This document shows, one piece after another, positions 45,068-54,869 of a stretch of DNA of 64,000 nt (positions within the stretch are counted from its first letter, which is position 1; each line of letters starts with the position of its first letter). The position numbers were made by a program, and so were the translations under genes. A model generated the notes under the pieces. That model was not told the DNA's origin. It did no database searches and worked only from the letters and a program-made list of their open reading frames with translations. The stretch is from Fabrea salina (taxonomy: Eukaryota; Ciliophora; Heterotrichea; Heterotrichida; Fabreidae), in NCBI GenBank assembly GCA_022984795.1, contig JALIHJ010000065.1:46718-110717 (forward strand), given 5' to 3'.

Positions 45068-47273
45068 ATGTTTTTAGGGCTTTTACAGAGCTTACTGGTG
45101 TGGAACGCACTCAGCCAGGATGTTAGTTTTAAACTGAGTGAAAGGATGTCGCTAGGGTGGACTTTTGAGGAGCAAAACATTCGGTTTTACTTTACTGTAA
45201 TAGTTTATTTAGTGCGAAATCGGCTCTGATGGCTGGTGTGGTATTGGCTTTGGTCTGGATATGATTGATACTGATATGATCGTTTTATTGGACAACGGGG
45301 GAAAGGTCATTGGAAGGGACGTTCACTCTTTTTCGAACGAAAAACCCCACGCAGACATCTTAGTTGGAGGATACAATGACATTGCTTTGGAGTATGGATC
45401 CTCAGTTGACGGACTCCTAACTGGAACTATTTTGCGCCCACTGAACACCAACGACGAGTTAGACACTAGGCTTTACGAAGGAATAGAAACAGAGTTTAGT
45501 TTTGCTTATAATGACAGGGCGGGATTTATGTACCATGGGGATAGTTATGGTTACGGCAAAATCAAGTTTAGCAGAACTCAGAAAGAAAGTTACTTCGACA
45601 GGTGGGACAAGTACTTTGAGGAAGAGTATGAACACCATGGACTTGCGATGTCTATAGCTTGGCTAGGACTGGCTAACTTAGCTATTATTCCAGCTAGGTA
45701 CTTTAAATGGTTCAAGTTTTGGTTCTTGATCCATATGATTGTTAATGGGTTGGCTATTTTGATGACAACAGTAACTGTGTTTTTGATCTACAAACACAAT
45801 GAAAAGATGTACTACACCTACACTTCTGACCAGTTGTACCACTCCAGAGTAGGCTTGCTTATGGGGGGTTTAGTTTTGGGTCAGGTGCTTCTAGGAATTG
45901 CTTCTAGGCAGTACATCAAGCACTCCAAAAACCTGTACCCAATTATGCTCTGCAGAAGGGCACACCATATACTGGGCTGGGGACTAATGGGCTTAGCCTT
46001 TTTTAATGTGTACCAAGGCTGGAAACTCTATAACGGAGAAGAAAAGTTCTGGGTGACTGCTGTGATTGTGAGTATAGCTGGACTTTATGCACTACTGGAA
46101 CTCAATCACCGCTTTGGGTTTGTGCTGAGAATCACTCAACCTAAGTACTTAGTTGGAGACATAGACAGAGACTCCGAAGAAAGCAGACTACTTGTAGGCA
46201 AACTCAAAACCCACTTAGAAATATACAAGCACCTCCAGAACAAGTGGGAGCCCTGGGTGTTTTTTGACGAGTACGTGTTGGACCTATCAGGATTTTTGGA
46301 GAGCCATCCAGGCGGAAAGCACATGCTGATGAACATAATAGGCCAGGACGCAGGCAAGTATGTGAACGGTAGTATGTCTTACAGTGGTAGGTTTGCTCCG
46401 TTTTCACACCCTGAAGAAGTTTTTTCAGTAATTCAAAACCTTGTAATAGGCTACGTAGGCTTTGACCAAAGACTGGTGAAAAGTCCCAAAGGACTCCCTT
46501 ACGACAAAATGAAGTGGGAGATCACCGAAAAGTTCCTAATCAACAAAAACACTACTTGTTTGGTCCTCAAAAACAGGGACTTTGTAGTTTCCAGGCCTTA
46601 TGGAATCGACTGGATGGCCAAAAGCTTTGTGGTGACTAAAACTGAAAGGCTCCGAAAGGTCAGAAGGTACTACTCAATAGTAGTTGCGAACCTAGAAAAC
46701 TGGGCCCGGGAAGCCAAAAACAAGGGCTACAAACTCGAAAGGGAACCTAAAGTTACAGAAGACAGTCTGCATAATGTAAGACTCTACGTGAAGAAGTACG
46801 ACAAAGGCAAAGTTAGTTCTTACATTACAGAACTAGAAGTAGGCAGCGAAATAGAACTGAAAGGCCCTGTGGGTCCAGGGCTGTTAATTGACTTGCCCTG
46901 GGGAGTTTACTCAGCCTTTGTAGGAGGAACTGGACTCAACACTATGCTGGACTTGATTTACTTGATTTGGGAAGGCGGTGTTAAAAACTTCAAACTTTAC
47001 ATCTACGTTTCTTTTAGCAAGTACGAAGACAGTTATGCCTTAGACCTACTTAAAGCAACTGCTAGTGAGTATCCAGACAACTTCTCTCTTAAAGTCAACA
47101 TCAGTGAAGACCAGAAAGAAAGCGACGGAGTTTTGTCACCAATGAAGTTAAAGGAGTGGTTCCCCTTAGACATGGTGAGTCGCGCGTGGGTTTGTGGACC
47201 CCCAGGGTTCAACAGGTGGATCTGCACTTTGCTAGAGCCGCACTTACCCAGAGAAAAGATCATAATGGTTTAA
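45068..47273 (+). CDS. DOMON-b561-cytochrome b5-reductase membrane fusion protein
   Basis: 729 aa after removing the 16-base intron 45197-45212. Start ATG 45068; signal peptide MFLGLLQSLLVWNALSQ. DOMON domain (to about residue 140), whose line EIGSDGWCGIGFGLDMIDTD is only seen when spliced. Then a b561-like set of membrane spans with His in HGLAMSIAWLG, LYHSRVGLLMG and RRAHHILGWG. Next a cytochrome b5 fold with HPGGKH (about 410). The end is a flavin/NAD reductase with CGPPGFNRWI. Together it looks like a transmembrane electron-transfer or ferric-reductase chain. Starting at 45261 instead would lose the signal and half of DOMON. Its stop abuts that of PRP28. Confidence 0.85.
45197..45212 (+). 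other. 16-base intron in DOMON-reductase gene
   Basis: GTAATAGTTTATTTAG. Unspliced, the frame hits TGA at 45228-45230. Splicing continues the DOMON domain in frame. The A sits 6 bases from the 3' end, as in the 15-base introns. Confidence 0.82.
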
Positions 47274-48911
47274 TTAAAACAGTATTTGGTTATCAGGGTG
47301 CTTTACTTTAGGGTGGTTTGCAAGTTCTTTAGGGACACTTTGGGAGTTTTTTTCAAGAAAAGTTTTAAGAGGGTACAAAATGTCTTCGTCTTCTTTAGTG
47401 AGCAGAGTTGAAGCTACTCCTGAAGCACCAGCTCTGCCAGTTCTGCCTATTCTGTGTTCGTAGTCAGTGATGCTTTTAGGGCAGTCGTAGTTAATCACGT
47501 GGTTGACTCCTTTAACGTCTATTCCTCTAGAAGCAACGTCTGTAGCTACTAAAACGTTTACTTTCCCGTGTTTGAAGTTTTGCATTATTTGTTCTCTGAG
47601 ATGTTGGGGTTTGCCTCCGTGAAGCGAAGTTGCTTTGTACCTGTGTAAGTAAGAAGCTAAGTTGTCAGCTTCTTTTTTGTGGTTTACAAACACTATGACT
47701 TGTGGTTTCGTAGTTTTGAGTAACTTGAGCAAGGTTTCTTTTTTGACAAACTCAGAAACAAAAAACACCTGTTGAGTTATGAGTGAAGAACCTGAACCAG
47801 GGTCGCCTATTGAAACAAAACAAGGGAACCTTAGAAAACTAAGCCACAGCTTTTCAATGGACTGGTCCATGGTGGCTGAAAATAAGTGAGTAGTTAAGTA
47901 CCTTTTAGTTCCAAGTTTAGTTTGGAGTTCCTGGGCTTCAACTTCTTCTTTCGAGCCACCTTTAATGCTGTTGACTGGTAAGTAGTTAAAGATTTCTTGG
48001 AGGGTGTTTTGGAGTTCTAGTAAAATCATTTTGTCGGCTTCGTCAATTACTAACCAGTAGCACTGGTTCAGAACTAAGTACTGGTGAACTATGCAGTCCA
48101 AAAGCCTTCCTGGTGTAGCTATAACCAACTCAGCTCCACTCTGCAACTCCATAGACTGCGTTTCCATGTTATGTCCGCCTACTATCAACAAACACTTGAC
48201 TCCTGTGTTTCTGATTAGTTTTAAAGCTTCTTCGAATATCTGCTGTGCTAGTTCCCTTGTAGGGGCTAGTATTAGTGCGTAAGGACCGTCAGCAGAGGTG
48301 ACTTGGTTTAGTTCGGGAAGCTTAAGCATAAACTCAAGCATAGGAATCAGGTAGGCAGCTGACTTTCCGGTTCCAGTAGGTGCAAGTCCAATTAAGTCTT
48401 TCATTTGAAGTCCTACGGGAATAGCTTGCATCTGAATGGGCATTGGCCGAGCGTACCCAGCTTTGTTTATGTTTTCTTTGAGTTGGTTTGCAATGCCTAG
48501 TTCTTTCCAACTGCGAATGGGTGGCGGAATGGTTCCTTTTACGAAGATTTGGTTGTTTTCTCTGAAGATTTTCCAGTCGCGCTGGGTCATAGATTCCAAA
48601 GGTTTGTTTGAAAGGTCTGAGTTGCTGGTTCCTATGTCTTTTTGGAAGGAACGAGGAGGCGACAACCTGTTTGCGAAGAAAGGGTCTTGCGAGGTGTCTT
48701 CTTCTTGGTCCCAGTCGAACTTGTATTGCTTTTTAAGGGTTTCAGTGGGTTTAGGTTTGACTCCTAGTAGTTTGTTTTTGAGTTCTTGGTACTCAGGTTG
48801 GATTGGTCTGGGTGACCTTGACCTTTGGGTTGGTTTTTTCATAGGTGGTTTGGGTTCTTTTGGTTTTTGTCTTTCAGCCTTGCTTACAAACTTAGGCCTG
48901 AATTCTGACAT
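47274..48911 (-). CDS. DDX23: PRP28/DDX23 DEAD-box splicing helicase
   Basis: 545 aa; human DDX23 is 820. N-terminal part is short: FVSKAERQKPKE, YKFDWDQEEDTS and MTQRDWKIFRENNQI are the typical PRP28 blocks before the helicase core. Core motifs: APTGTGKSAAYL (I), PTRELAQQ (Ia), TPGRLLD, DEAD in WLVIDEADKM (II), SAT (III), HRIGRTGRAG (VI). PRP28 swaps U1 for U6 at the 5' splice site. The RS-rich N-terminal extension of the human protein is missing. Stop at 47274 abuts the reductase stop. Confidence 0.93.
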   Translation of the reverse strand: MSEFRPKFVSKAERQKPKEPKPPMKKPTQRSRSPRPIQPEYQELKNKLLGVKPKPTETLKKQYKFDWDQEEDTSQDPFFANRLSPPRSFQKDIGTSNSDLSNKPLESMTQRDWKIFRENNQIFVKGTIPPPIRSWKELGIANQLKENINKAGYARPMPIQMQAIPVGLQMKDLIGLAPTGTGKSAAYLIPMLEFMLKLPELNQVTSADGPYALILAPTRELAQQIFEEALKLIRNTGVKCLLIVGGHNMETQSMELQSGAELVIATPGRLLDCIVHQYLVLNQCYWLVIDEADKMILLELQNTLQEIFNYLPVNSIKGGSKEEVEAQELQTKLGTKRYLTTHLFSATMDQSIEKLWLSFLRFPCFVSIGDPGSGSSLITQQVFFVSEFVKKETLLKLLKTTKPQVIVFVNHKKEADNLASYLHRYKATSLHGGKPQHLREQIMQNFKHGKVNVLVATDVASRGIDVKGVNHVINYDCPKSITDYEHRIGRTGRAGASGVASTLLTKEDEDILYPLKTFLEKNSQSVPKELANHPKVKHPDNQILF

Positions 48912-48923
48912 TATTATTAAATA

Positions 48924-49901
48924 CTAGAGAAGAGTTACCTTCAGAGTTTTGAACAACTTAAGTGCGGCTTTTCTTTTTTCCCACTTGCAAGTAGAAATAG
49001 TGGACGTGCATTCTGGACTCAAGCAGTACCTGCAGACTGAGTTCTTCTCATTGACTTCCCATTCTCCTGAATGCAAATTATACAAATAGCTTTTCCTTTT
49101 GCCTACAAAGTGTAGTGTGTCTCCACACTGAACCCCATTGTTTTCAAAGCTTTCAGGCTCTGGCAGAGCAACAAGCACCTCTAAAGACTGTAACTGAGTA
49201 TCGAACCTGTAAGCATTGGCAACACTCCGCATTTTAGTAAGGGCAAACCTATACCCCCCTACAATGTAAACATTATCTCCAGAAACACAAGCACCCATTT
49301 CACGCATTCTGCTGGCAAACTCTAGTTGCAAAGCACTCCAAGTGCTTCCATCAAAGACTTCTACTCCACAGCCACTATTGTTTCCTCCAAAAACGTAAAT
49401 GCAGTTATCAACACTCACAGAAGTGTGGTTGGCTCTAGGGAAGTGCATGCTCTGAATCTCCACCCAGCTTCTGCCGTCAAACTTTTCAACGTTGGAAATC
49501 TCTTCGTTGAGGCTGACGTACCCTCCCATTACGTAGATTTCTCGGTCTAAGATGCAAACAGAATGATTGTACCTACCAATGTTCAGAGACGAGAACTTAG
49601 TAATGGTGCACCTGTACAAGTCTACTTTGTAGCAGTTCTTAAAAGGCCAGAGACCTGCACCGACAAGCAGAGGGACGTGGTTATCTGTAAAAATGACTCT
49701 TCCGGGGTAGATTGGCAAATTGAGTGCGCAGAACCTTTTCTTCTTAGGGAAGTAAAGCAAATTAGAGGAAATGTCAATTATAGGAGGTGCCTGATTGGAT
49801 TTCATACTATAAGATTTAGAGATTTCGAATATGTTACCTTCCCGTTTTTTTTCAACAAGTTCACTTGTAAGTGGCTTTTGGAAGCATTGACAAATTCCCA
49901 T
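48924..49901 (-). CDS. Kelch-repeat protein, probably myristoylated
   Basis: 325 aa. Starts MGICQCF (Gly2 myristoylation, Cys4/6 possible palmitoylation). From about residue 70 to 280 there are kelch repeats, for example IYVMGGYVSLNEEISNVEKF and IYVFGGNNSGCGVEVFDG with VYIVGGYRF, each with the Gly-Gly pair. Residues about 290-310 carry a Cys/His patch (CRYCLSPECTSTISTC). No BTB or F-box is seen. TAG stop at 48924. The downstream PRP28 frame follows in frame, 12 bases after the stop. Confidence 0.75.
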   Translation of the reverse strand: MGICQCFQKPLTSELVEKKREGNIFEISKSYSMKSNQAPPIIDISSNLLYFPKKKRFCALNLPIYPGRVIFTDNHVPLLVGAGLWPFKNCYKVDLYRCTITKFSSLNIGRYNHSVCILDREIYVMGGYVSLNEEISNVEKFDGRSWVEIQSMHFPRANHTSVSVDNCIYVFGGNNSGCGVEVFDGSTWSALQLEFASRMREMGACVSGDNVYIVGGYRFALTKMRSVANAYRFDTQLQSLEVLVALPEPESFENNGVQCGDTLHFVGKRKSYLYNLHSGEWEVNEKNSVCRYCLSPECTSTISTCKWEKRKAALKLFKTLKVTLL

Positions 49902-49917
49902 TTATAAACTAACTAAA

Positions 49918-50442
49918 ATGTCGGCGCTAAACAGAATAAATCTGCAAGTAGAGTCTTTAATGTCAGCCTATGGGCCAGTTTGCACAGGTAACTACTTCAG
50001 AGCCAAAAAAGTACCCTCTATATCCTTTTTGAATTACTTAGTTCGTCTTCAAAAGTTTATGCACTGTTCGGACGAGTGCTTCGTGGTGGCTTTGATTTAT
50101 ATCAAAAGGCTTAAAGAATCAGAGCCTCAACTGGACATGAGTCCTTTCACAATTCACAGAATCTTTTTGGCAGCAGTAGTTACTGCTACTAAGTTCCTGG
50201 ATGACCAGTTTTATTTAAATTCTTACTACGCTAAAGTTGGCGGGGTTAGTGTTCTAGAACTAAAGAACTTAGAACTTAGCTTTTTAAGCATTTTGGATTA
50301 TAACTTGAATGTTTCCCAGGAGGAATACCACACAGAATTCAGTGCTTTGTTCAAAGAAAGCTTTTTAAACTCCACAAAATCTTGTTATGTTCAACCTGGT
50401 GCTAACCAACTAGAGTTCAGTTCTACTGTATCTAATGCTTAA
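49918..50442 (+). CDS. PHO80/cyclin U-P-type cyclin
   Basis: 174 aa. A single cyclin box: FRAKKVPSISFLNYLVRLQKF, then DECFVVALIYIKRLKES, the typical HRIFLAAVVTATKFLDDQFY and ELKNLELSFLSILDYNLNVS. Short cyclins of this PHO80/Pcl and plant cyclin U (CYCP) type pair with CDKs of the Pho85/CDK5 group. Cell-cycle or phosphate/nutrient role is not decided by sequence. Its start is 16 bases from the kelch start on the other strand. Confidence 0.92.
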   Translation: MSALNRINLQVESLMSAYGPVCTGNYFRAKKVPSISFLNYLVRLQKFMHCSDECFVVALIYIKRLKESEPQLDMSPFTIHRIFLAAVVTATKFLDDQFYLNSYYAKVGGVSVLELKNLELSFLSILDYNLNVSQEEYHTEFSALFKESFLNSTKSCYVQPGANQLEFSSTVSNA

Positions 50443-50461
50443 TTAACTGTATAAACTCAAA

Positions 50462-53400
50462 ATGGCAAATTGGGTAGCTTATTTAGTATGCTCAGTGATC
50501 AGTTTGGTAGGGGTAAGCTCGTTCTACTTCTCTTCTAAGCAAACCAAAAAGGTTAGAAGCTTAACTTATGGAACAAGCTTTAGGTGCTTGTCTGAATGTG
50601 GTGTGCTTACCAAAAGAAAAATCTTTGGGCTGAACTCAAAAAGATTTATTCCATACGTAGCACTGATAAGTTCTAGGAGCCAGTCTTTGGAGCTTTCAAA
50701 GTGGAGTCAGCTTTTGCTTGTTTCTATATTTTACTCAGCTGTTCTAGCTGGGAACTTAGTTGCCGTTTCAGTTTTAGGCAATGAAAACTTCAGTTTGCTT
50801 CTTGCTTGCATGAATGCTTTTGCAGCTGTACTTGCAGCTTTTTTCACGACTATAGTGCTTACTAGACTCTACCACTCCAAACTGCTGGGGAAAGCAACCA
50901 CAGTCATTCCTGTAGAAGAACCTCATTCAACGAAAGCCCTGAAAAAAGCTTCGACTTTGGCTGAAAGCAACAACTTGGAGTTCCAAAAACCAAGCAAACC
51001 ACTGGTTTCTTTTGAAAAAACTAAGTACTTTGTAGTGCTTCTGATATTCATTCTTTGGTTCGTGAGCTTGAGAGCAGCTGGCGCTTTAAGTGGTCCAGAA
51101 ATTCAAGTAGCCTCTTACCAGTTTTTATTCGGAATACTGATAGACACTCCTATAAGGCTGTCAATAATTACTACCCTAGTATACTGCAAGCTTGCTAGGT
51201 TTTACAATAAAGAGTTTTATACAAACTCTTTGGAATGCAATAGGCTTTCGCCGCTTTACAGTACTCCTATGAGCTACGAAGAGTTTCAAAGAAGGTTTTC
51301 AGGTACTTACGAAATCCCGCCTAACACTCCTGATAAATTCCAGTCTAATTCTATTGTGCACGAAAGCGCACACGAAATAGAAAGCGAACCAGAAACCCTC
51401 AAGAACAAAGGAATTGAAGCCCAAGAAACTTTGTTCAGTCCGCGCTCAGATAGGAACCTTAAAGAAGACTCTGACCAGAACACTCCATCTGGAAGCCTTA
51501 AAGAAGACTCTGAATTCAAACCTGAAGAGGATGTGCACCACTCCAGAAATCCTGAATACGAAGACTTGAAGCAAACCATCCAAGAGCCAGAAAGCCCTCA
51601 ATACTCTCAAGAACTCAGCAATTCTTTCGAAGAAACTCTTAAACTAGAGGAGCAAAACACTATTAACAAAGCTACAAACCACTACCAGTCAGACCAAGAC
51701 GACCATAGTTTGTTTATAGCTTTAGAAGGGCTGTTTAGCAACTACTCCGAAAAAGAAGCAGTCCAAGAAGGCCAAGAAGAAGCAGCTGGAGAAGCAGCTG
51801 GAGAAGAAGCTGAACTAACTAAAGTCCAAGAAGAGGACTCTGAAGGCAATTTGCAAACTGTACTTATCCAAAAAGAACAAGAAAACTACCAAACAGAATA
51901 CGAAGAAAACTCTGAAGGCGAAATGGAACCTCTTCCTCCTAAAAAGCCAAAAGACTCAGAACTGGCTAACTTCAACCCAGACTTCTCTGAGTACGAATCT
52001 GAGTACTTGGAGTCTCCCAAAGGCAACCTCCAAAAAGTGCTTAAAAAGTCGCAACCAGAATACCTCGAAGAAACCGAATACGAACTAGACGACGAAGGAA
52101 ACTTACAAGAGATCCCAGGTACTTCTAAAGGACTTTCCAAAGACAAAACTAGATTCTTGTTTCCCCAGAAGATTTTAGGACCCGACGGAAAGGTGCACCA
52201 AATTGCCAGACAAAAAGACCACATTCCTAGGAACTACTACACCAAGAACTCCCAAGGCAAACTAGTTAAAAGACCCCAAAAAGTCAAAGAAATCAAAACC
52301 AAAGAAGGCAAAAAACTCAAGATTGCAGAAAGACAAAACAAAGTAGTAACTAAGCCTCCAAGGGGAAGGTACAAAAACTCTTCTAAAGGACTCCAACTAG
52401 ACAACCGAAAAACCCAAAACTGGGAACCTCTAAAGTCCACAGACTCAATTTCACCTGAAGACATCATTCACAGAAGAATTAAAGACGGCTCTGTGAAAGC
52501 CTTTAAAAGAGTCAAAATAAACTTTTCTAAGAAACAAGAGTACGTAATCGGACCCAACGGAGAGCGAATTAAAAAGCCAAATGGACAAGTAGACTGCTGG
52601 AACGAACTCTACGGACTAAAACCTAAAAGGAGACCTCCGAAGAAACCTTTGTTCGAAGAAGACTACGACCCCTCTTTAAGAAAAAACTACCAAAACCTCT
52701 CTGGAATCACTCCAACGATGTTTAAACGACCTAAAAGGAAAAAGAACAAGTTCAAAAAACTCCAAAAACCCAAAAAACAAGACGACCAAACCTTAAAGTC
52801 CCTAGAAAAAGTTTACGGAGTCTCAGCTAAAAGCAGGCCCCAAAAAGCTTTGTCTTCAAGTCCTAAAGCAATCAGAACTCCTGGGTTCTCTAAAAAAGAG
52901 AACTTGTTTGGACTCGACGAAGTCCAAAGTGAAGAAGAAGTCAGTGTGGTCGACCAAAAGAAAGTCAAAACTACTCATGAACAGTACCAACCTGACTTCC
53001 GGGACTTTTCTTTTTCTAGGATTCCAGACTCTACTTCCCTGAAACAAACTGAAAAACCAGACTTGCCTTCTGAACTCCCCAATAAGTACAAGTCAGACCG
53101 AATCAGAATCAACTTTAAGTCACCTAAACTCAAGTCTTCCCACAGCTCCAAAAAAGTCTCCAGTCCAAATGTTTTCCACAACACTGGATCCGCTATACTC
53201 GAAAATGCTCAACTCAAACCTGACTCAGAAGTTCCTAGACTCAGTATACACTATGAAGAAGACAGCCCCCAACCTATAGACGAAAGCCATGTAAACTTCA
53301 AAAGGCAATCTTTCAACGAGTCTTACTCAGACAACGAGAAGTATAAAAGGTCTGGTTCAGAGTTAAGTCACCAACTACTTTTCAGCCAAAGAGAAAGCTT

Positions 53401-53524
53401 AAACAAGTCCCGCGCTAAAAAACACCTTTATAAAGTAGACCGCACCTTTATGGACTACGACCACCCTTACAACGAATTGCTTTGGCTTCGCCTTGAAAAG
53501 CCCCGAACTCCTTCTAAGCACTAA
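50462..53524 (+). CDS. Membrane protein with long charged tail, unknown
   Basis: 1020 aa. About five hydrophobic spans occur in the first 250 residues (near 5-25, 80-105, 110-135, 185-210, 215-240). The remaining 770 residues are highly charged and low-complexity, alternating acidic stretches (QEGQEEAAGEAAGEEAELT) and basic ones (KPKRRPPKKP), probably unstructured. The tail contains repeated EYEDSE/PxKKP-like phrases around 450-560. No family recognised. It starts 20 bases after the cyclin and ends 4 bases before the dynein-stalk-like gene. Confidence 0.75.
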   Translation: MANWVAYLVCSVISLVGVSSFYFSSKQTKKVRSLTYGTSFRCLSECGVLTKRKIFGLNSKRFIPYVALISSRSQSLELSKWSQLLLVSIFYSAVLAGNLVAVSVLGNENFSLLLACMNAFAAVLAAFFTTIVLTRLYHSKLLGKATTVIPVEEPHSTKALKKASTLAESNNLEFQKPSKPLVSFEKTKYFVVLLIFILWFVSLRAAGALSGPEIQVASYQFLFGILIDTPIRLSIITTLVYCKLARFYNKEFYTNSLECNRLSPLYSTPMSYEEFQRRFSGTYEIPPNTPDKFQSNSIVHESAHEIESEPETLKNKGIEAQETLFSPRSDRNLKEDSDQNTPSGSLKEDSEFKPEEDVHHSRNPEYEDLKQTIQEPESPQYSQELSNSFEETLKLEEQNTINKATNHYQSDQDDHSLFIALEGLFSNYSEKEAVQEGQEEAAGEAAGEEAELTKVQEEDSEGNLQTVLIQKEQENYQTEYEENSEGEMEPLPPKKPKDSELANFNPDFSEYESEYLESPKGNLQKVLKKSQPEYLEETEYELDDEGNLQEIPGTSKGLSKDKTRFLFPQKILGPDGKVHQIARQKDHIPRNYYTKNSQGKLVKRPQKVKEIKTKEGKKLKIAERQNKVVTKPPRGRYKNSSKGLQLDNRKTQNWEPLKSTDSISPEDIIHRRIKDGSVKAFKRVKINFSKKQEYVIGPNGERIKKPNGQVDCWNELYGLKPKRRPPKKPLFEEDYDPSLRKNYQNLSGITPTMFKRPKRKKNKFKKLQKPKKQDDQTLKSLEKVYGVSAKSRPQKALSSSPKAIRTPGFSKKENLFGLDEVQSEEEVSVVDQKKVKTTHEQYQPDFRDFSFSRIPDSTSLKQTEKPDLPSELPNKYKSDRIRINFKSPKLKSSHSSKKVSSPNVFHNTGSAILENAQLKPDSEVPRLSIHYEEDSPQPIDESHVNFKRQSFNESYSDNEKYKRSGSELSHQLLFSQRESLNKSRAKKHLYKVDRTFMDYDHPYNELLWLRLEKPRTPSKH

Positions 53525-53528
53525 TTAA

Positions 53529-54824
53529 ATGGATGATGAAATTATATCGAGCCTTACTTTTGGAGGTCACTCTATCAAGGGCAAAATAAGACTAGAGGCT
53601 GTTTGTGCAGCCCTTAGAGAACCTTCTGACTTAGAAGTGCTCCTAAACTTTTTAAGCCAAGAACAAAGACTAAGCGCAGTCACAGACAAAGTGCTAGCAT
53701 TCAGAACATCTGAAGAAGAAGGTTATGATGACGGGTCTACTCTAGCCGCAGGAGAAAAACTACTCCACATGCTTGAAAGAATGAACGTTGAAAACATAGT
53801 AGTGATGATATTCTTTTGGGGACATCAACACTTAACTAAACCTCCAACTGAATTGTTTAAAATCATACTTGATGAAGCGCGCAAACTGCTTTTGGATATT
53901 CACGCTAAACTGGTTTCTATGAAAGTAAACACTGAACCCAGAACTGAAGTTACTAGGAACCAGACCAACTTTGAGTTTTCAGGGATACCCCAAGCTAAGT
54001 TTCACAACTCAAACACCAAAAGACTTAGAAGACCCCAGCACTTCCTTGCAGACAGACCTGAACCCAAACACTTAGAACTTGAAGAGTTAAAAGTAACTGA
54101 GACTGAAGTGTGCTCAGCCGTGACACAGGTAGAAAACTCTTTAAGAACTGTAGACCAGTCAGACGTAATGCACTTACGAGAAATGATAAGTCACCCTTTG
54201 GTTCAGAAAGTACTTCAAATGGCTTGTATACTCAAAGGGTACAGTGCTGCCACCATTCCTAACATCAAACAAATGCTGGACTCGCGGACCTTCAAAGTAG
54301 AGCTAAGCATGCTTGACATCAGGAAACTCAAGCACTCCCAAGTGAAAAAGGTCAGAGAAATCTTAGTTAAAAACAAGATCCTCAACGTAGACTACTTAAC
54401 TAAAATCTCAATTCCAGCAGCGACAGTACTTTCCTGGGTAGAAGGAGTGGTGACTTGGTTTGCAGGGAGACACCTAGTTAAGAACAACGATCCTTTCTCC
54501 CCAAAAAGTGGGTTAGAAAGCTTCCAAGACAGAAGACAGTCAGAGGTGTCCTCAATTTCTAAAATGAACAAAGAAGAAGAAGAACCCCAAATAGACCCTG
54601 AGTTAGAACTCAAACTAAAAGTTGCCAGACAGTACAGAATAGAAAACGAAGAAAGAATCGACAGAATACTGCAGAACAGACTTGAAGAAATAGACTTTGA
54701 AGGCGAACAAGTAGAGCTGACTGAAGAAGACTTCGCAAAGTACCTGAACGACCCTGAAATCCATGAACAGCCCACTTCTATTTTGCTAGCTTTAGTTGAC
54801 CGACTTAAACAAAAAAGGAGTTAA
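53529..54824 (+). CDS. Dynein-stalk-like coiled-coil protein, not a motor
   Basis: 431 aa. Residues about 215-310 contain HPLVQKVLQMACILKGYSA with RTFKVELSMLDIRKLKHSQVK and IPAATVLSWVEGVVTWF, the pattern of the dynein heavy chain coiled-coil stalk/microtubule-binding end (PP.V..VM.AVC.LLG.... F...L...D...). There are no AAA Walker motifs and the length rules out a dynein, so this is a free-standing relative. N-terminal residues 1-110 are helical. A role at microtubules is likely but unproven. Confidence 0.55.
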   Translation: MDDEIISSLTFGGHSIKGKIRLEAVCAALREPSDLEVLLNFLSQEQRLSAVTDKVLAFRTSEEEGYDDGSTLAAGEKLLHMLERMNVENIVVMIFFWGHQHLTKPPTELFKIILDEARKLLLDIHAKLVSMKVNTEPRTEVTRNQTNFEFSGIPQAKFHNSNTKRLRRPQHFLADRPEPKHLELEELKVTETEVCSAVTQVENSLRTVDQSDVMHLREMISHPLVQKVLQMACILKGYSAATIPNIKQMLDSRTFKVELSMLDIRKLKHSQVKKVREILVKNKILNVDYLTKISIPAATVLSWVEGVVTWFAGRHLVKNNDPFSPKSGLESFQDRRQSEVSSISKMNKEEEEPQIDPELELKLKVARQYRIENEERIDRILQNRLEEIDFEGEQVELTEEDFAKYLNDPEIHEQPTSILLALVDRLKQKRS

Positions 54825-54869
54825 TATGTAATTTGTGGAAAAATAAATGTGGCTTATAATTATTTAGAA

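Noticed and set aside
48912-48938. Possible 15-base intron at the end of the kelch gene (GTAACTCTTCTCTAG) that would fuse it in frame to PRP28
   Set aside because: The base at position 10 is C, not A, and the donor is GTAAC. Both proteins look complete on their own and PRP28 has a normal start.
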